A stretch of 64,000 bases of DNA from Myxococcales bacterium (GCA_016793465.1 JAEUJW010000036.1:1-64000); one strand, 5' to 3'; numbered from the stretch's first letter, positions 30,823 to 42,958 are shown. A program made the numbers and translations. The notes: generated by a model from the sequence alone, not told the origin.

Positions 30823-32388
30823 ATGCGCCTGCACCGATTGTCCGCCGCCCTGACGCTGCTCCTCGCATCCACCGCCTGCGGCGCCAGCCCGGGCGACGAC
30901 ACCGGCGCCGCATCCTCTTCTTCGACGTCGAGCGGACCCGCCACCACATCGACGTCGACCGGCGACGCCCCGACCTCGACGACCGCCGGCGAGACCACCA
31001 CCGGCACCACCGCCGAGCCGACGACCGGCGGCTCCACCACCGGCGAGCCCGTGGCCTGCGGCGAGGGCAGCCCGCCCGCCGAGCCGATCGCCTGGGACCG
31101 CGGCCAGCCCGACATCTCCGGCTGCGAGGTCCGCGGCTACCGCGACTACCGCGCGATCATCCACCTCCACTCGCACCACTCGCACGACGCCTGCGACGGC
31201 GACCCCCAGCCCGGCGGCGTGCCCGACGAGGACTGCCTCGCCCACCTGCGCGAGGCCCTGTGCGTCACCCGCATCGACGTCGCCTTCACCACCGACCACC
31301 CCGCGCACGCGACCTCCGCGACCCTCGAGGAGCTGCTGCTGGTCCGCGGCGAAGACGAGCCGATCCTCGGCGAGGGCGGCACCCCGATCGCCAACCGCCT
31401 GGTCTGCCCCGACGGCCACCGCGTGCTCCTGCTGCCCGGCATCGAGAGCGGCGAGATGATGCCGCTCGGCCTCGAGGCCCACGTGCCTGACGCCTACGGC
31501 GAGTCGTCCCCGGCCGCCTTCGCCAAAATTAAAGCGGTCAACGGCGTGGCCTGGGTCGCCCACACCGAGGGCCGCGACACGGCCGAGCTCGCGACCCTCG
31601 GCCTCGACGGCATCGAGCTCTACCAGCTGCACGCCAACCTCGACCCCGACATCCGCGAAGAGGACCTCGGCATCGACCCCGACGGCTTCATCGCCGACGT
31701 CGCCCCGTTCTTCTTCGGCGGCGTCGAGCCGGCGCCCGAGCCCGACCTCGCCACCCTCGGGTTCGTCCTGCCCAACGAGCCCTCGATCGTCGCCCTCGAG
31801 ACCCTCGGCCAGACCCAGCGCATCTCGATCTCCGCCGGCACCGACGCCCACGAGAACGTGCTCCCCCAGAAGGCCGGCGACGGCGAGCGCATCGACTCCT
31901 ACCGCCGCATGATCCGCTGGTTCAACAATCGCATCCGCCTGAACGAGCCCCTGACCCCCGAGAGCGCCCGCGCGGCCCTGCGGGCCGGCAACAACCACAT
32001 CGTGTTCGAGTCGTTCGGCCTGCCGATCGGCTTCGACTTCCACGCCGTCGCCGGCGCCACGTTCAGCGAGATGGGCTCCGAGGTCACCCTCTCCGACGAC
32101 CTCACGATCGCCGCCACCCTCCCGCGCCTCGACCCCCGCAGCCCGCAGAGCGCCACGCCGCCCGCCATCGAGGGCCGCCTCATCCGCGCCACCGGCGAGG
32201 GCCGCGAGACGCTGATGACCTGGACCGAGGGCTCCGTCGAGCTCGCCCCGCCCGGCCCCGGCGTGTACCGCGTCGAGGTCTGGATCACCCCGCGCCACCT
32301 CGCCCCCTACCTCGGCGCGGTGGCCGACCAGTACACCGCCAAGACGCTGCCCTGGATGTACAGCGCCGCCCTGTTCGTGCGCGAGTGA
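30823..32388 (+). CDS. PHP-domain metal-dependent phosphoesterase lipoprotein
   Basis: 521 residues, secreted and lipid-anchored: lipobox ASTAC, then about 60 residues of Ser/Thr/Gly linker (TTSTSTGDAPTSTT type). The catalytic part has the metal motifs of PHP proteins: HLHSHHSHD, FTTDHPAHA, PGIES, AHTEG and GTDAHEN. The C-terminal portion is beta-rich. PHP enzymes hydrolyse phosphoesters; an exported form may act on surface or environmental substrates. The ATG at 30823 was preferred to an in-frame TTG three codons earlier. Confidence 0.83.
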   Translation: MRLHRLSAALTLLLASTACGASPGDDTGAASSSSTSSGPATTSTSTGDAPTSTTAGETTTGTTAEPTTGGSTTGEPVACGEGSPPAEPIAWDRGQPDISGCEVRGYRDYRAIIHLHSHHSHDACDGDPQPGGVPDEDCLAHLREALCVTRIDVAFTTDHPAHATSATLEELLLVRGEDEPILGEGGTPIANRLVCPDGHRVLLLPGIESGEMMPLGLEAHVPDAYGESSPAAFAKIKAVNGVAWVAHTEGRDTAELATLGLDGIELYQLHANLDPDIREEDLGIDPDGFIADVAPFFFGGVEPAPEPDLATLGFVLPNEPSIVALETLGQTQRISISAGTDAHENVLPQKAGDGERIDSYRRMIRWFNNRIRLNEPLTPESARAALRAGNNHIVFESFGLPIGFDFHAVAGATFSEMGSEVTLSDDLTIAATLPRLDPRSPQSATPPAIEGRLIRATGEGRETLMTWTEGSVELAPPGPGVYRVEVWITPRHLAPYLGAVADQYTAKTLPWMYSAALFVRE

Positions 32389-32404
32389 CCGCCGCGCGGG
32401 CCTG

Positions 32405-33577
32405 TCAGCGGCCCGCCAGCGCGACCACCCGGTCCATCAGGCGGTGGACCTCGGCCTCGGTGTTATAGAAGTGCGGCCCGAGCCGGAGCCCGCAGCTCGG
32501 CCGCCAGTCGAGCTTGAAGCGCTCCGCGATCAGCCGCTGGCAGGCCGCCTCGCTGCCGGGGAAGTCGATGGCCACGAAGCCCGTGCGCTTGTCGTCCTCG
32601 ACCGGCGAGTGCAGCGTCAGCCCGGCCTGCTGCGCCCGCTCGATCAGCACCCGCGACAGCGCCAGGTTGTGGGCCCGGATGCGCGGCATACCGACCGCGT
32701 GCAGGTTCTCGTAGGCCGCCGCCGCCACGTAGTACGCCGGCATCGACGGCGTGCCCGCGAGGAAGCGCCGGTGGTCGTCCGCGTAGCGGATCGGCGCCGG
32801 TTCGAACGCGAACGGCGCCGAGTGGCCCATCCACCCGGTCAGGCGCGGCTGCAGGCGCGCGCGCAGCTCCGGCTTCATCCACAGGAACGCCGTGCCGGGG
32901 CCGCCGCACAGCCACTTGTGGCTGCCGCCGACCGCGAGGTCGACGTCCCAGTCGAGCACGTCGATCGGCACGCAGCCGGCCGTCTGATAGACGTCGACCA
33001 TCACCAGCGCCCCGACCTCGTGGGCCCGCCTGGTGATCGCCTTGACGTCCTGCAGCGCGCCCGACACGTAGATCCCGTGCGACAGCGGTACGATCGCCGT
33101 GCGCTCGTCGATCGCCTCGAGCATGCGCTCGGTCGGGATCGTCATGCCGTCGTCGGACGGCACCAGCGTCAGCTCCGCTCCGAGCTCGCGGTAGCGCTCC
33201 CACACGTACAGGATGTTGGGGAACTGCAGCGACTCGACCACCACCTTGTTGCGGTGGGCCGGAAACGACAGGCTGCTGGCCACCGCCGCCTGGAAGTAGG
33301 CGACATTCTGGTTGAGGATCGTCTGGCCCGCCGGCGCGCCGAGGAAGCGCGCCGCGCTGTCCGCCGTCCGCTCGAGCACCTCGAACCAGTGCGGCCACAC
33401 CTCGACGCCCTCGCGCGCCCAGTCGGCCGCGTAGCGCTGCAGGGCCTCGGCCGCCTGCCGCGGCATCGCCCCCATCGAGTTCGAGTTCATGTACGTCGTG
33501 TGCGCGAGGATCGGGTAGTCCTCGCGGTAGCGGGCGAGCGCGGGGTCGATGGCGGGGATGATGGCGGAGTTCGTCAT
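32405..33577 (-). CDS. Kynureninase-like PLP-dependent enzyme (aminotransferase class V fold)
   Basis: 390 residues. Fold-type I signs: NSNSMGAMP near the N-terminus, LVMVDVYQTAGCVPIDV (Asp contacting the PLP ring nitrogen) and SHKWLCGGPGTAFLW with the PLP lysine, in the style of kynureninase (HKxxxGGPG). It might cleave kynurenine, but cysteine desulfurase-like or other lyase roles are possible. Its ATG overlaps the stop of the preceding gene (ATGA), so it is the last gene of the gcvT-gcvH operon. Confidence 0.8.
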   Translation of the reverse strand: MTNSAIIPAIDPALARYREDYPILAHTTYMNSNSMGAMPRQAAEALQRYAADWAREGVEVWPHWFEVLERTADSAARFLGAPAGQTILNQNVAYFQAAVASSLSFPAHRNKVVVESLQFPNILYVWERYRELGAELTLVPSDDGMTIPTERMLEAIDERTAIVPLSHGIYVSGALQDVKAITRRAHEVGALVMVDVYQTAGCVPIDVLDWDVDLAVGGSHKWLCGGPGTAFLWMKPELRARLQPRLTGWMGHSAPFAFEPAPIRYADDHRRFLAGTPSMPAYYVAAAAYENLHAVGMPRIRAHNLALSRVLIERAQQAGLTLHSPVEDDKRTGFVAIDFPGSEAACQRLIAERFKLDWRPSCGLRLGPHFYNTEAEVHRLMDRVVALAGR

Positions 33578-34605
33578 GGCTGCGCTGTCTCCTCGGGAGC
33601 AGGCGGTGGTGGCTTCACGGGCGCCGCGGGCCGCGGCTTCTCGGGTCTGAACGTGTAGGGCGCGAACGACTCGACGCTCACGCGGCGGCGGTTGAGCTCG
33701 GCCAGCTCCGCCGCAGGGTACCCGCGCGGCGTGCCCTTCGGGTGCTGCCGGCGGATGTACGCCTCGATCGAGCGGCGGGCCGTGTCGGCCGCGGCCAGGC
33801 GGTCGCGGTCGATCTCCGACAGCGCCTCCGCCGGCACCTCGGCCCCCGGCGGCGCCAGCGTGAAGCGCTCGTCGCACTCGTCCCAGCGCTGGAACAGCAG
33901 GGCGCGCCGCTCGACCAGCGTCTGGTCCGCGTCGCTCGAGATCGCCACCAGCTCGTTCTCCAGCTCGCCGAGCCGCGTGCGCAGCAGCTGGCGCGTGAAC
34001 TCCACCGCCATGCGGATGCGCAGGTCGCGGGTCTGATTCAGGAACTCGGCCTTGGCCGCGGCGTCGAGCTCCTGCTTCGACAGCGCCCGCAGCCACTCGG
34101 TCGGCCCGCCCATCCCGATCCCGCTGGGACCGATCTGCCGCAGCGCCCAGCCCGACCCGCGCATGCGCTCGCCGTGCTGGTCGCGGCCCCAGCGGTCGCC
34201 GAAGCGCACCCCGCCGTCCGGCTCGATGCGCACCGTGAAGCGCTTGCCCGGGTCCACGTAGAGGTACGACCCCTCGCGCGTGCGCGACAGCCCGAGGCTG
34301 CCGACCCCGCGCTGCTCGTTGCTCGCCGGCGCCTGCGACTCCTTCAACCACGGCTTCGGCGACGTCGCCCGCGCACCCGTCGGCGACGGCGGCAGCGCCG
34401 GCCCCTCCGCCTGCGGCTTCGCCTTCGTCTCCTGCTTCGGCGGCGGCGCCGGGCCCTCCACCGGCGTGGCCGGCTCGGGCGTCGACGCCGGCGCCGCGAG
34501 CGCGACGCACAGCGTGCCGGCGGTCGACCAGCAGGACATGCCGGCGAGGATAGCAGCCCATCGCCCGCGGGCCCGCCGGCCCACGCGCCCTCCGGAGCGC
34601 CGCAT
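33574..34605 (-). CDS. Exported protein of unknown function in the gcv operon
   Basis: 343 residues. The start MRRSGGRVGRRARGRWAAILAGMSCWSTAG looks like a signal peptide with a strongly basic n-region ending near ALAAPAS. A Pro/Lys-rich spacer follows, then a beta region with VDPGKRFTVRIEPDGGVRFGDRWG, and a long helical domain (KQELDAAAKAEFLNQTRDLRIRMAVEFTRQLLRTRLGELENELVAI). The tail is Pro-rich. Both ends overlap neighbours (TGATG with gcvH, ATGA with the PLP gene). No function is assigned; a structural envelope role is possible. Confidence 0.7.
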   Translation of the reverse strand: MRRSGGRVGRRARGRWAAILAGMSCWSTAGTLCVALAAPASTPEPATPVEGPAPPPKQETKAKPQAEGPALPPSPTGARATSPKPWLKESQAPASNEQRGVGSLGLSRTREGSYLYVDPGKRFTVRIEPDGGVRFGDRWGRDQHGERMRGSGWALRQIGPSGIGMGGPTEWLRALSKQELDAAAKAEFLNQTRDLRIRMAVEFTRQLLRTRLGELENELVAISSDADQTLVERRALLFQRWDECDERFTLAPPGAEVPAEALSEIDRDRLAAADTARRSIEAYIRRQHPKGTPRGYPAAELAELNRRRVSVESFAPYTFRPEKPRPAAPVKPPPPAPEETAQP

Positions 34606-35003
34606 CACCCGCCGTCGGCGACCAGGCGGGTGTACGCCTCGGACGTGAGCAGCCCGTCGAGCTCGGCCGGCGCGCCCGGACGGATGCGGACCATCCAGCC
34701 GGCGCCGTACGGGTCGGTGTTGACGCTCTCGGGCGCGTCGACGAGACCCGCGTTGACATCGACGATCTCCCCGGTGATCGGCGCGAACAGCTCCGACACC
34801 GCCTTGACGCTGTCGATGTCGCCGAAGCGGCGCCCGGCCTCGACCTGGGTGCCCGCGGCCGGCAGCGTGACGAGCGTGATGTCGCCGAGCTGGTCGACGG
34901 CGTGGGTGGTGATGCCGACGGTGATCGTGCCGTCGGACTCGGTGCGGGCCCACTCGTGGTCCTTGGTGTAGCGCAGGTTCTCGGGGTACGACGTGGTGGT
35001 CAT
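34605..35003 (-). CDS. gcvH: Glycine cleavage system protein H
   Basis: The lipoyl carrier that shuttles the aminomethyl group between GcvP, GcvT and Lpd. 132 residues with LRYTKDHEWAR at the N-terminus, the lipoylation segment DIDSVKAVSELFAP (modified Lys), and EIVDVNAGLVDAPESVNTDPYGAGWM. Follows gcvT by 60 bp, a gap that holds degenerate CCTGTCC-like sequences. gcvP is not in this window. Confidence 0.95.
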   Translation of the reverse strand: MTTTSYPENLRYTKDHEWARTESDGTITVGITTHAVDQLGDITLVTLPAAGTQVEAGRRFGDIDSVKAVSELFAPITGEIVDVNAGLVDAPESVNTDPYGAGWMVRIRPGAPAELDGLLTSEAYTRLVADGG

Positions 35004-35063
35004 GATGTCTCGCGGGACAGGGTGGTTCGGACAGGTCGAAACGGTCAGGTTCAATAGCTCGCG

Positions 35064-36161
<1,098 letters not shown>

Positions 36162-36224
36162 GGCACACGAATAGCCAATCTCGGCCCCCGCGAGAAGGGG
36201 CCGCGTGGTACACCTCGCCCTGCC

Positions 36225-37457
36225 ATGACGAGGGCCACGAGGACTCGCAGCGTCCCGGCAGCGCGAACGGCGCTGGCCACCCTGCTCGCGCTCGCGGGGG
36301 CCGCCTGCGCCGCCCAGAAGGACCCCGCCAACATGGCCCCCGGCGGCCTCAACACCTACTCGCAGGCCCGGCGCTACGTCGACAAGGCCGTCCGCCGGTC
36401 GAGCGAGGGCGTGATCCTCATCCCCTCGCGCAAGGCCGAGACCATCTACGACCGCTCGCGCCTCAACGACATCGCCCAGGGCCTGCGCGTCCCCGCCGCC
36501 GTCTGCTTCGTCAACCGCGCCATCGAGACGATGAAGCTGACGACCACCAAGGAGGGCGACCAGGTCTTCAAGGACGTGCCCGAGGGCCAGATCCGCATCC
36601 GCACGCGCATCAACTCGGCCGGCCAGGTCGTGCGCACCGAGGTGCTCGAGTCGGGCTTCCAGGATGAACGGATGTACCCGTGCCTCGACGAGGCGATCAA
36701 GAAGGTCAAGTGGACCACCAACAAGACCGGCGCGATCCAGTTCATCGACGTCGTCTACTGGGTCAGCCTCGGCTACCAGGCCGAGGACCACGCCGCCAGG
36801 GGCCGCGACGCGCTGCGCCAGCAGACCGCCGTCGCCGCCCTGAAGGCCAAGCAGTGCCTGAGCGGCCGCGTCGGCGTCGGCCGCTACAAGGTCGACGGCC
36901 TCTCGCTCATGGACCGCGACGGCCGCACCCTCGCCAACCGGGTCGAGCCCGGCGTGCTGCCCGACAACGTCAGCGAGTGCGTGGCCATCCAGCTGCGCGC
37001 GATCCGCATGCCGCAGGTCAAGGAGGCGTTCGTCCGCCCGGTGCTCCCGCACGTCGAGTTCGTGGTCGACGACAGGGGCGCCGTCACCTTCGCCGACGAG
37101 CCCTGGCTCGCGCTCATCCAGCGCGAGGAGGCCGCCATGCGCGAGGCGCGTCGCGCCGAGATCGACGCCGCCATCGACGACCCGAGCACCCCCATCGACG
37201 AGGCCGCGCTCCCGTCCGGCGGCTCGCTGCCCACCGACGGCGCCTACCCCGGCGGGACCGCGCCGCTCGCCGCCACACCGAAAGACGTCGCCGCTCCGTC
37301 GGCCCCCCTCGGCGGAACGCCGGTGCCGTCGCCCGCGCCGGCCGGCGGCGCCGATCCGGCCGCCGGCGGCATGAAGCTGAAGCTCGGCGGCCACCGCGAG
37401 GCCAGGCCCCGCGGCGAGACACGCGGTTCAGGGACGGCCCGGCCGCCCACACCCTAG
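36225..37457 (+). CDS. Lipoprotein with AgmX/PglI-type domain
   Basis: 410 residues. Signal peptide with lipobox LAGAAC. The region around [39 protein letters not shown] has the layout of the myxobacterial AgmX/PglI C-terminal domain (a TonB-C-like fold with a conserved Cys), and a second similar unit ([13 protein letters not shown]...[13 protein letters not shown]) follows. The C-terminal 90 residues are Pro/Ala/Gly-rich and disordered. AgmX/PglI proteins are linked to gliding motility in Myxococcus; that role is only suggested here. Confidence 0.7.
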   Translation: MTRATRTRSVPAARTALATLLALAGAACAAQKDPANMAPGGLNTYSQARRYVDKAVRRSSEGVILIPSRKAETIYDRSRLNDIAQGLRVPAAVCFVNRAIETMKLTTTKEGDQVFKDVPEGQIRIRTRINSAGQVVRTEVLESGFQDERMYPCLDEAIKKVKWTTNKTGAIQFIDVVYWVSLGYQAEDHAARGRDALRQQTAVAALKAKQCLSGRVGVGRYKVDGLSLMDRDGRTLANRVEPGVLPDNVSECVAIQLRAIRMPQVKEAFVRPVLPHVEFVVDDRGAVTFADEPWLALIQREEAAMREARRAEIDAAIDDPSTPIDEAALPSGGSLPTDGAYPGGTAPLAATPKDVAAPSAPLGGTPVPSPAPAGGADPAAGGMKLKLGGHREARPRGETRGSGTARPPTP

Positions 37458-37513
37458 GCGGAAGCGCACACACTTCGCTTGCAGGTGTGTGGTGCGCCGG
37501 CCCCAAATTTCTG

Positions 37514-37519
37514 TACGCT
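37514..37519 (+). promoter_or_regulatory. -10 box of a leaderless promoter (lipoprotein at 37528)
   Basis: TACGCT with 8 nt to the ATG. The surrounding CTGTACGCTCC is shared with the promoter of the downstream paralog. Confidence 0.55.
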
Positions 37520-37527
37520 CCCCCGCC

Positions 37528-38103
37528 ATGCTCAAGCAACTCGCGTGTTTCGGTGTCCTCCTGACCATCGCCTCGTCCTGCACGATCCAGCCCGGTGACT
37601 ACCGCGTCTACCGCGTCGCCGTGAACGGCGTCCAGCTCGGCTGTCAGTACAAGAACCCCGACGACTTCGAGGACGACAACTACTTCGACGCGGCGATCCT
37701 CGCGATCTACGCCGCCGACAAGAACACCTACTTCCTCGAGGACGGCGCCGACTCGTTCGCCGGCTCTCGAAGCGGCAAGGACTACTCGTTCGTGGGCGAG
37801 TATTTACACCAGGCCCGCTACGACGAGAACGAGGGCTTCTCGCGCGACTTCCAGATCCAGGAGACCCTCAACACGGTCTACCAGTTCGAGATCAGCGGCA
37901 AGGAGATCTACGGCACCGTGACCAAGCAGTACGCCAGCGGCTGCTCCGGCTCGGAGGACGACTGCGACTCGATCCAGGTCTACGACCGCGTCTGCACCGA
38001 CGTGCTCGAGATCTTCGGCTCCGAGGTCGACGACTCCGACATCGAGTACGCGCTCGGCGGCCCGGGCGTCGGCGGCGGCGTCATCCCCGGCGAAGGCGGC
38101 TGA
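37528..38103 (+). CDS. Lipoprotein, first of a tandem paralogous pair
   Basis: 191 residues. The signal peptide MLKQLACFGVLLTIASSC ends in lipobox ASSC. The mature part begins TIQPGDYRVYRVAV and includes AILAIYAADKNTYFLEDGADSFAGS, a strand-rich middle, and VCTDVLEIFGSEVDDSDIEYALGG. Nearly every one of these blocks recurs in the next gene, so the two are duplicates. Acidic, four or more Cys, no recognised family. Followed by a true intrinsic terminator at 38161. Confidence 0.82.
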   Translation: MLKQLACFGVLLTIASSCTIQPGDYRVYRVAVNGVQLGCQYKNPDDFEDDNYFDAAILAIYAADKNTYFLEDGADSFAGSRSGKDYSFVGEYLHQARYDENEGFSRDFQIQETLNTVYQFEISGKEIYGTVTKQYASGCSGSEDDCDSIQVYDRVCTDVLEIFGSEVDDSDIEYALGGPGVGGGVIPGEGG

Positions 38104-38160
38104 GGTCCTCGCGACGCGCCGCATTCGCGGCCTCCACATCCACCCCCCATGCTGAAGACA

Positions 38161-38193
38161 TTAGGCGGCCCACTGGCCGCCTAACGTCGTTTT
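38161..38193 (+). terminator. Rho-independent terminator
   Basis: TTAGGCGGCC and GGCCGCCTAA form a perfect 10-bp stem with a CACT loop, followed by CGTCGTTTT. The best T-tailed terminator in the window; it lies 58 bp after the first paralog and separates the two genes. Confidence 0.88.
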
Positions 38194-38274
38194 ACAGGCA
38201 ATCGAAGACCGCCCCGAAGTCGACGCGAGGGCCAGCGCGTGAGCTCGCCGCCGCCGCTGGGGTCCGTCGCCCAG

Positions 38275-38303
38275 TTGGAGCGCCCCCCCGCGTTTTGTAC
38301 GCT
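38275..38303 (+). promoter_or_regulatory. Sigma-70-type leaderless promoter (second paralog)
   Basis: -35 TTGGAG (38275-38280), 17-bp spacer, -10 TACGCT (38298-38303), then 7 nt to the ATG at 38311. One of the few leaderless promoters here with a clear -35. Confidence 0.7.
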
Positions 38304-38310
38304 CCGGCGC

Positions 38311-38868
38311 ATGCACAAGCACCTTGCATGTCTTCTGCTGCTGGCGGCCACGACGCTCGGTTGTCAGGTCAAGCCCGGCGAGTACCGCATCTACCGCCTG
38401 GCCTTCAACCCGATCTCGTCCGAGTGCAGCCCGGCCGAGGCGACCAACCCGGACCACACCTACGAGAACAACCTGTTCGGCACCGGTCTGGTGGCGATCT
38501 ACGCCGCCGACGCCGACACCTACTTCCTCGAGAACGGCATGTCCGCGCTGCTCGGGGCGCGTGACGGCTCGGACTACACCTTCACCGCCAACGAGACGAC
38601 GATCGACAACTGGAAGACGACCGAGGGCTACTCGCGCAACTTCACCGCGACCCTCACCAGGGACTCGACCGTCAACCTCACCCTGAAGGGCAAGGGCCTC
38701 AACGGCGTGTTCGAGATCGTCGAGGACCAGCAGTGCGGCGGCTCGACCATGGACTGCCAGATCGCCAACGCCGTGCCCAAGCACTGCGAGTACGTCACCG
38801 AGGTGTTCGGCACCGAGGTCGACGACGTCGACATCGAGTACGTCCTCGGCGGCGGCGGCCTGCCCTGA
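38311..38868 (+). CDS. Lipoprotein, second of a tandem paralogous pair
   Basis: 185 residues with signal peptide MHKHLACLLLLAATTLGC (lipobox TLGC). The mature protein mirrors its neighbour: VKPGEYRIYRLAF, GLVAIYAADADTYFLENGMSALLGA, HCEYVTEVFGTEVDDVDIEYVLGGGG. Pairwise similarity is strong in these blocks and weak elsewhere. Each copy has its own promoter, and the terminator between them allows separate control. Function unknown. Confidence 0.83.
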   Translation: MHKHLACLLLLAATTLGCQVKPGEYRIYRLAFNPISSECSPAEATNPDHTYENNLFGTGLVAIYAADADTYFLENGMSALLGARDGSDYTFTANETTIDNWKTTEGYSRNFTATLTRDSTVNLTLKGKGLNGVFEIVEDQQCGGSTMDCQIANAVPKHCEYVTEVFGTEVDDVDIEYVLGGGGLP

Positions 38869-39123
38869 CGGACGTCGCCCCACGCCGGCCGCGCCTCGCC
38901 CCGGGGACCGATCCCGGCGAGGCGCGCGGGCGCCAGCCGCGTGTGCGACCCGCCACCCCGCGCCCGCGTCGCCGTCCCGGCCCCGAGGCGACCCGACGTA
39001 GGGTACACGCGCACTCGCGCGCAACGCCCGTTTCGCGCAGGAATAAGCCCATCCGCGCCCGTCTGGCAGACCGCCGTCCTTGACACCCGCGCACGCGGCC
39101 CGTAGCGTCCGATCGGACGGAGT
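38869..39123. other. Intergenic region before the histidine kinase pair
   Basis: 255 bp of GC-rich DNA. The only recognised feature is the kinase promoter at 39080-39108. A CGCG-rich stretch with TACACGCGCACTCGCGCGC near 39005 could form weak hairpins. No gene supported. Confidence 0.4.
39080..39108 (+). promoter_or_regulatory. Consensus sigma-70 promoter of histidine kinase 1
   Basis: TTGACA (39080-39085), 17-bp spacer, TAGCGT (39103-39108). The ATG is 15 nt past the -10 box, so a short leader is expected. Nearly identical to the promoter of the second kinase. Confidence 0.82.
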
Positions 39124-40947
<1,824 letters not shown>

Positions 40948-40949
40948 GC

Positions 40950-40963
40950 TGTCCTCGGGGACA
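40950..40963 (+). repeat. TGTCC-TCGG-GGACA hairpin after the first kinase
   Basis: A shortened member of the recurring dyad, starting three bases after the kinase stop codon. Perfect 5-bp stem and TCGG loop. Possible terminator or mRNA 3'-end hairpin. Confidence 0.6.
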
Positions 40964-40994
40964 TGCGCTCGCATGTGCGCCCACGGCCCGTCGC

Positions 40995-41023
40995 TTGACA
41001 CGCCCCGCGCGGGTCCGTAGCGT
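40995..41023 (+). promoter_or_regulatory. Consensus sigma-70 promoter of histidine kinase 2
   Basis: TTGACA (40995-41000), 17-bp spacer, TAGCGT (41018-41023). Same boxes and spacer as the first kinase, so promoter and gene were copied together. The ATG is 24 nt downstream of the -10. Confidence 0.82.
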
Positions 41024-41047
41024 CGAAACGAGGCCTCGACGCGGCCA

Positions 41048-42826
41048 ATGAGCGCGACTTTCCAGCGACTGTGGGCCGGCCCGACGTTCGCCGACGAGGA
41101 GCGCCAGCGCGTCGGCCGCTTGCTCCACACCATCCTGCTCGCCGGGCTCGTCGTCTGCGTCGTCACCGGCCTGGTCCACGTGCTCGCGTTCGACGGCACG
41201 GGGGCCACGGTCCTCATCTACCCGCCGACCCTCACGCTCTGCCTCGCCCTGCTCGCCATCCTCTACCGCGGCCACGTCCAGCTCACGGGCCTGCTGCTGC
41301 TGCTGTCGATCTGGGTGCTCATCGTCCTCTCGGCGGTCACCGACGGCGGCGTGCACGGCCCCAGCCTCGGCGGCCTCGTGCTGGTCGTCATCGTCTCCAC
41401 CCTGCTGTTCTCCCGCGCGCTCGTCATCGCCTTCCTCTCGCTGTGCGTCGTCACCCTCGCGGCCTTCCTCGCGCTCGAGCTGCTCGGCGCGCTGCCCCGG
41501 CCCGCCGCCCCCGCCGGCGCCGGCCTGGCCTTCATCGCCCGCTCGCTCCACCTGCTCGGCGCCGGCGTGTTCCTGTTCCTCGCCGTCCGCACCCTGCAGG
41601 AGGCCCGCGCCCGCGCCCGCGCCGGCGAGGCACGCACCGCCCTGCTCCTGCGCGAGGCCAACGCCGCCCGCAAGTACACCGACAACATCCTCGCCTCGAT
41701 GGCCGAGTCGCTGGTCGTGCTCGACACCCGCGACACCATCCTCACCGTCAACGACGCGACCCTGCTGCTGCTCGGCCGCTCGCCCCGCGAGCTCGTCGGC
41801 CAGGCCTACGCCGCCGTGCTGCCCGACTTCGGCGAGCACCCCGGCGACCACCACGAGCAGCACGAGCCGGTCGAGCGCAGCTACCTCCACGCCGACGGCC
41901 ACCGCGTGCCCATCCTCCTGACCCGCTCGCGCCTCGGCGACGAGGCCGGCCGCCCGATCGGCTCGGTCTGCGTGGCGTCGGACATCACCCAGCTGAAGGA
42001 CGCGGAGACCAGCCTGCGCGAGGCCAAGCAGCTGGCCGAGGAGGCCAGCCTCGCCAAGTCCCGCTTCCTCGCCAACATGTCGCACGAGCTGCGCACCCCG
42101 CTCAACGCGGTGATCGGCTACGCCGAGATGCTGCTCGAGGAGGCCGACGAGCGCGGCCTTCGCGGCTCGTCCGAGGAGATCCGCAAGATCCAGCACGCCG
42201 GCAAGCACCTGCTCGGCCTCATCTCCGACATCCTCGACCTCTCGAAGATCGAGGCCGGCCGCATGGACATCCACCTCGAGACCTTCGACGTCGCCGACAT
42301 GATCGAGGCGGTGCTCGGCACCGTCCGCCCGCTCGTGGCCCGCAACGGCAACCAGATCGTCGTGACCTGCCCGCCCAACATCGGCTTCATCCACGCCGAC
42401 CTCACCAAGATCCGCCAGATCCTGCTCAACTTGCTGTCGAACGCGGCCAAGTTCACCGACAAGGGCACCATCCGCCTGTCCGCATCGCGCTCCCCCGACG
42501 CCCACAACCGCATGGCCTTCGTGGTCGCCGACACCGGCATCGGCATGACCCAGGGCCAGCTCGCGCGCCTGTTCCAGGCCTTCTCCCAGGGCGACGCCTC
42601 GACCGCCCGCCGCTACGGCGGCACCGGCCTCGGCCTGGCGATCACCAAGGCCTTCACCGACATGCTCGGCGGCACCATCGAGGTCCAGTCGAAGCTCGGC
42701 GGCGGCACCGTCTTCGTGGTCCGCCTGCCGTTCATCGACCCGATGGAGCTCTCGCTCAGCAAGCGCGGCGCCGGCGTGAAGCTCGCCGACCTCGCTCGCG
42801 CCGCCCACGCCCGCACCCGCGCCTGA
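41048..42826 (+). CDS. Membrane sensor histidine kinase with PAS domain (copy 2)
   Basis: 592 residues, the tandem paralog of the previous gene. Same order: about six membrane helices (HTILLAGLVVCVVTGLVHVLA; LVLVVIVSTLLFSRALVIAFL), PAS (SMAESLVVLDTRDTILTVNDATLLLLG), HisKA (NMSHELRTPLNAV), HATPase (NLLSNAAKFTDKG, GIGM, GGTGLGLAITKAFTDMLGG). The membrane and PAS parts have drifted while the kinase core is nearly unchanged, so the input may differ while the output partner is shared. Also an orphan. Its last codons and stop lie inside the 63-bp tandem repeat. Confidence 0.93.
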   Translation: MSATFQRLWAGPTFADEERQRVGRLLHTILLAGLVVCVVTGLVHVLAFDGTGATVLIYPPTLTLCLALLAILYRGHVQLTGLLLLLSIWVLIVLSAVTDGGVHGPSLGGLVLVVIVSTLLFSRALVIAFLSLCVVTLAAFLALELLGALPRPAAPAGAGLAFIARSLHLLGAGVFLFLAVRTLQEARARARAGEARTALLLREANAARKYTDNILASMAESLVVLDTRDTILTVNDATLLLLGRSPRELVGQAYAAVLPDFGEHPGDHHEQHEPVERSYLHADGHRVPILLTRSRLGDEAGRPIGSVCVASDITQLKDAETSLREAKQLAEEASLAKSRFLANMSHELRTPLNAVIGYAEMLLEEADERGLRGSSEEIRKIQHAGKHLLGLISDILDLSKIEAGRMDIHLETFDVADMIEAVLGTVRPLVARNGNQIVVTCPPNIGFIHADLTKIRQILLNLLSNAAKFTDKGTIRLSASRSPDAHNRMAFVVADTGIGMTQGQLARLFQAFSQGDASTARRYGGTGLGLAITKAFTDMLGGTIEVQSKLGGGTVFVVRLPFIDPMELSLSKRGAGVKLADLARAAHARTRA

Positions 42827-42943
42827 CCCCCGGGACAGGTGGTGAGCGTCGGCGCCGGCCGGCGTGGAGCCGCCACCGCCCGCGCCTGACCTTCGGGCCA
42901 GGTGGTGCGCGTCGGCGCCGGCCGGCGTGGAGCCGCCACCGCC
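42818..42943. repeat. Two tandem 63-bp repeats at the 3' end of kinase 2
   Basis: Unit 1 (42818-42880) and unit 2 (42881-42943) are alike except for a few bases. Unit 1 includes the kinase stop codon (CGC GCC TGA). Each unit holds one dyad: CCTGACC-CCCG-GGACAGG (42822-42839) and CCTGACC-TTCG-GGCCAGG (42885-42902). The TGA of the first dyad is the stop codon itself. Confidence 0.9.
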
Positions 42944-42958
42944 CGCGACCCGCGGCGC

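Noticed and set aside
36162..36224. Glycine riboswitch before gcvT
   Set aside because: The divergent gap is only 63 bp and shows no matching structure.
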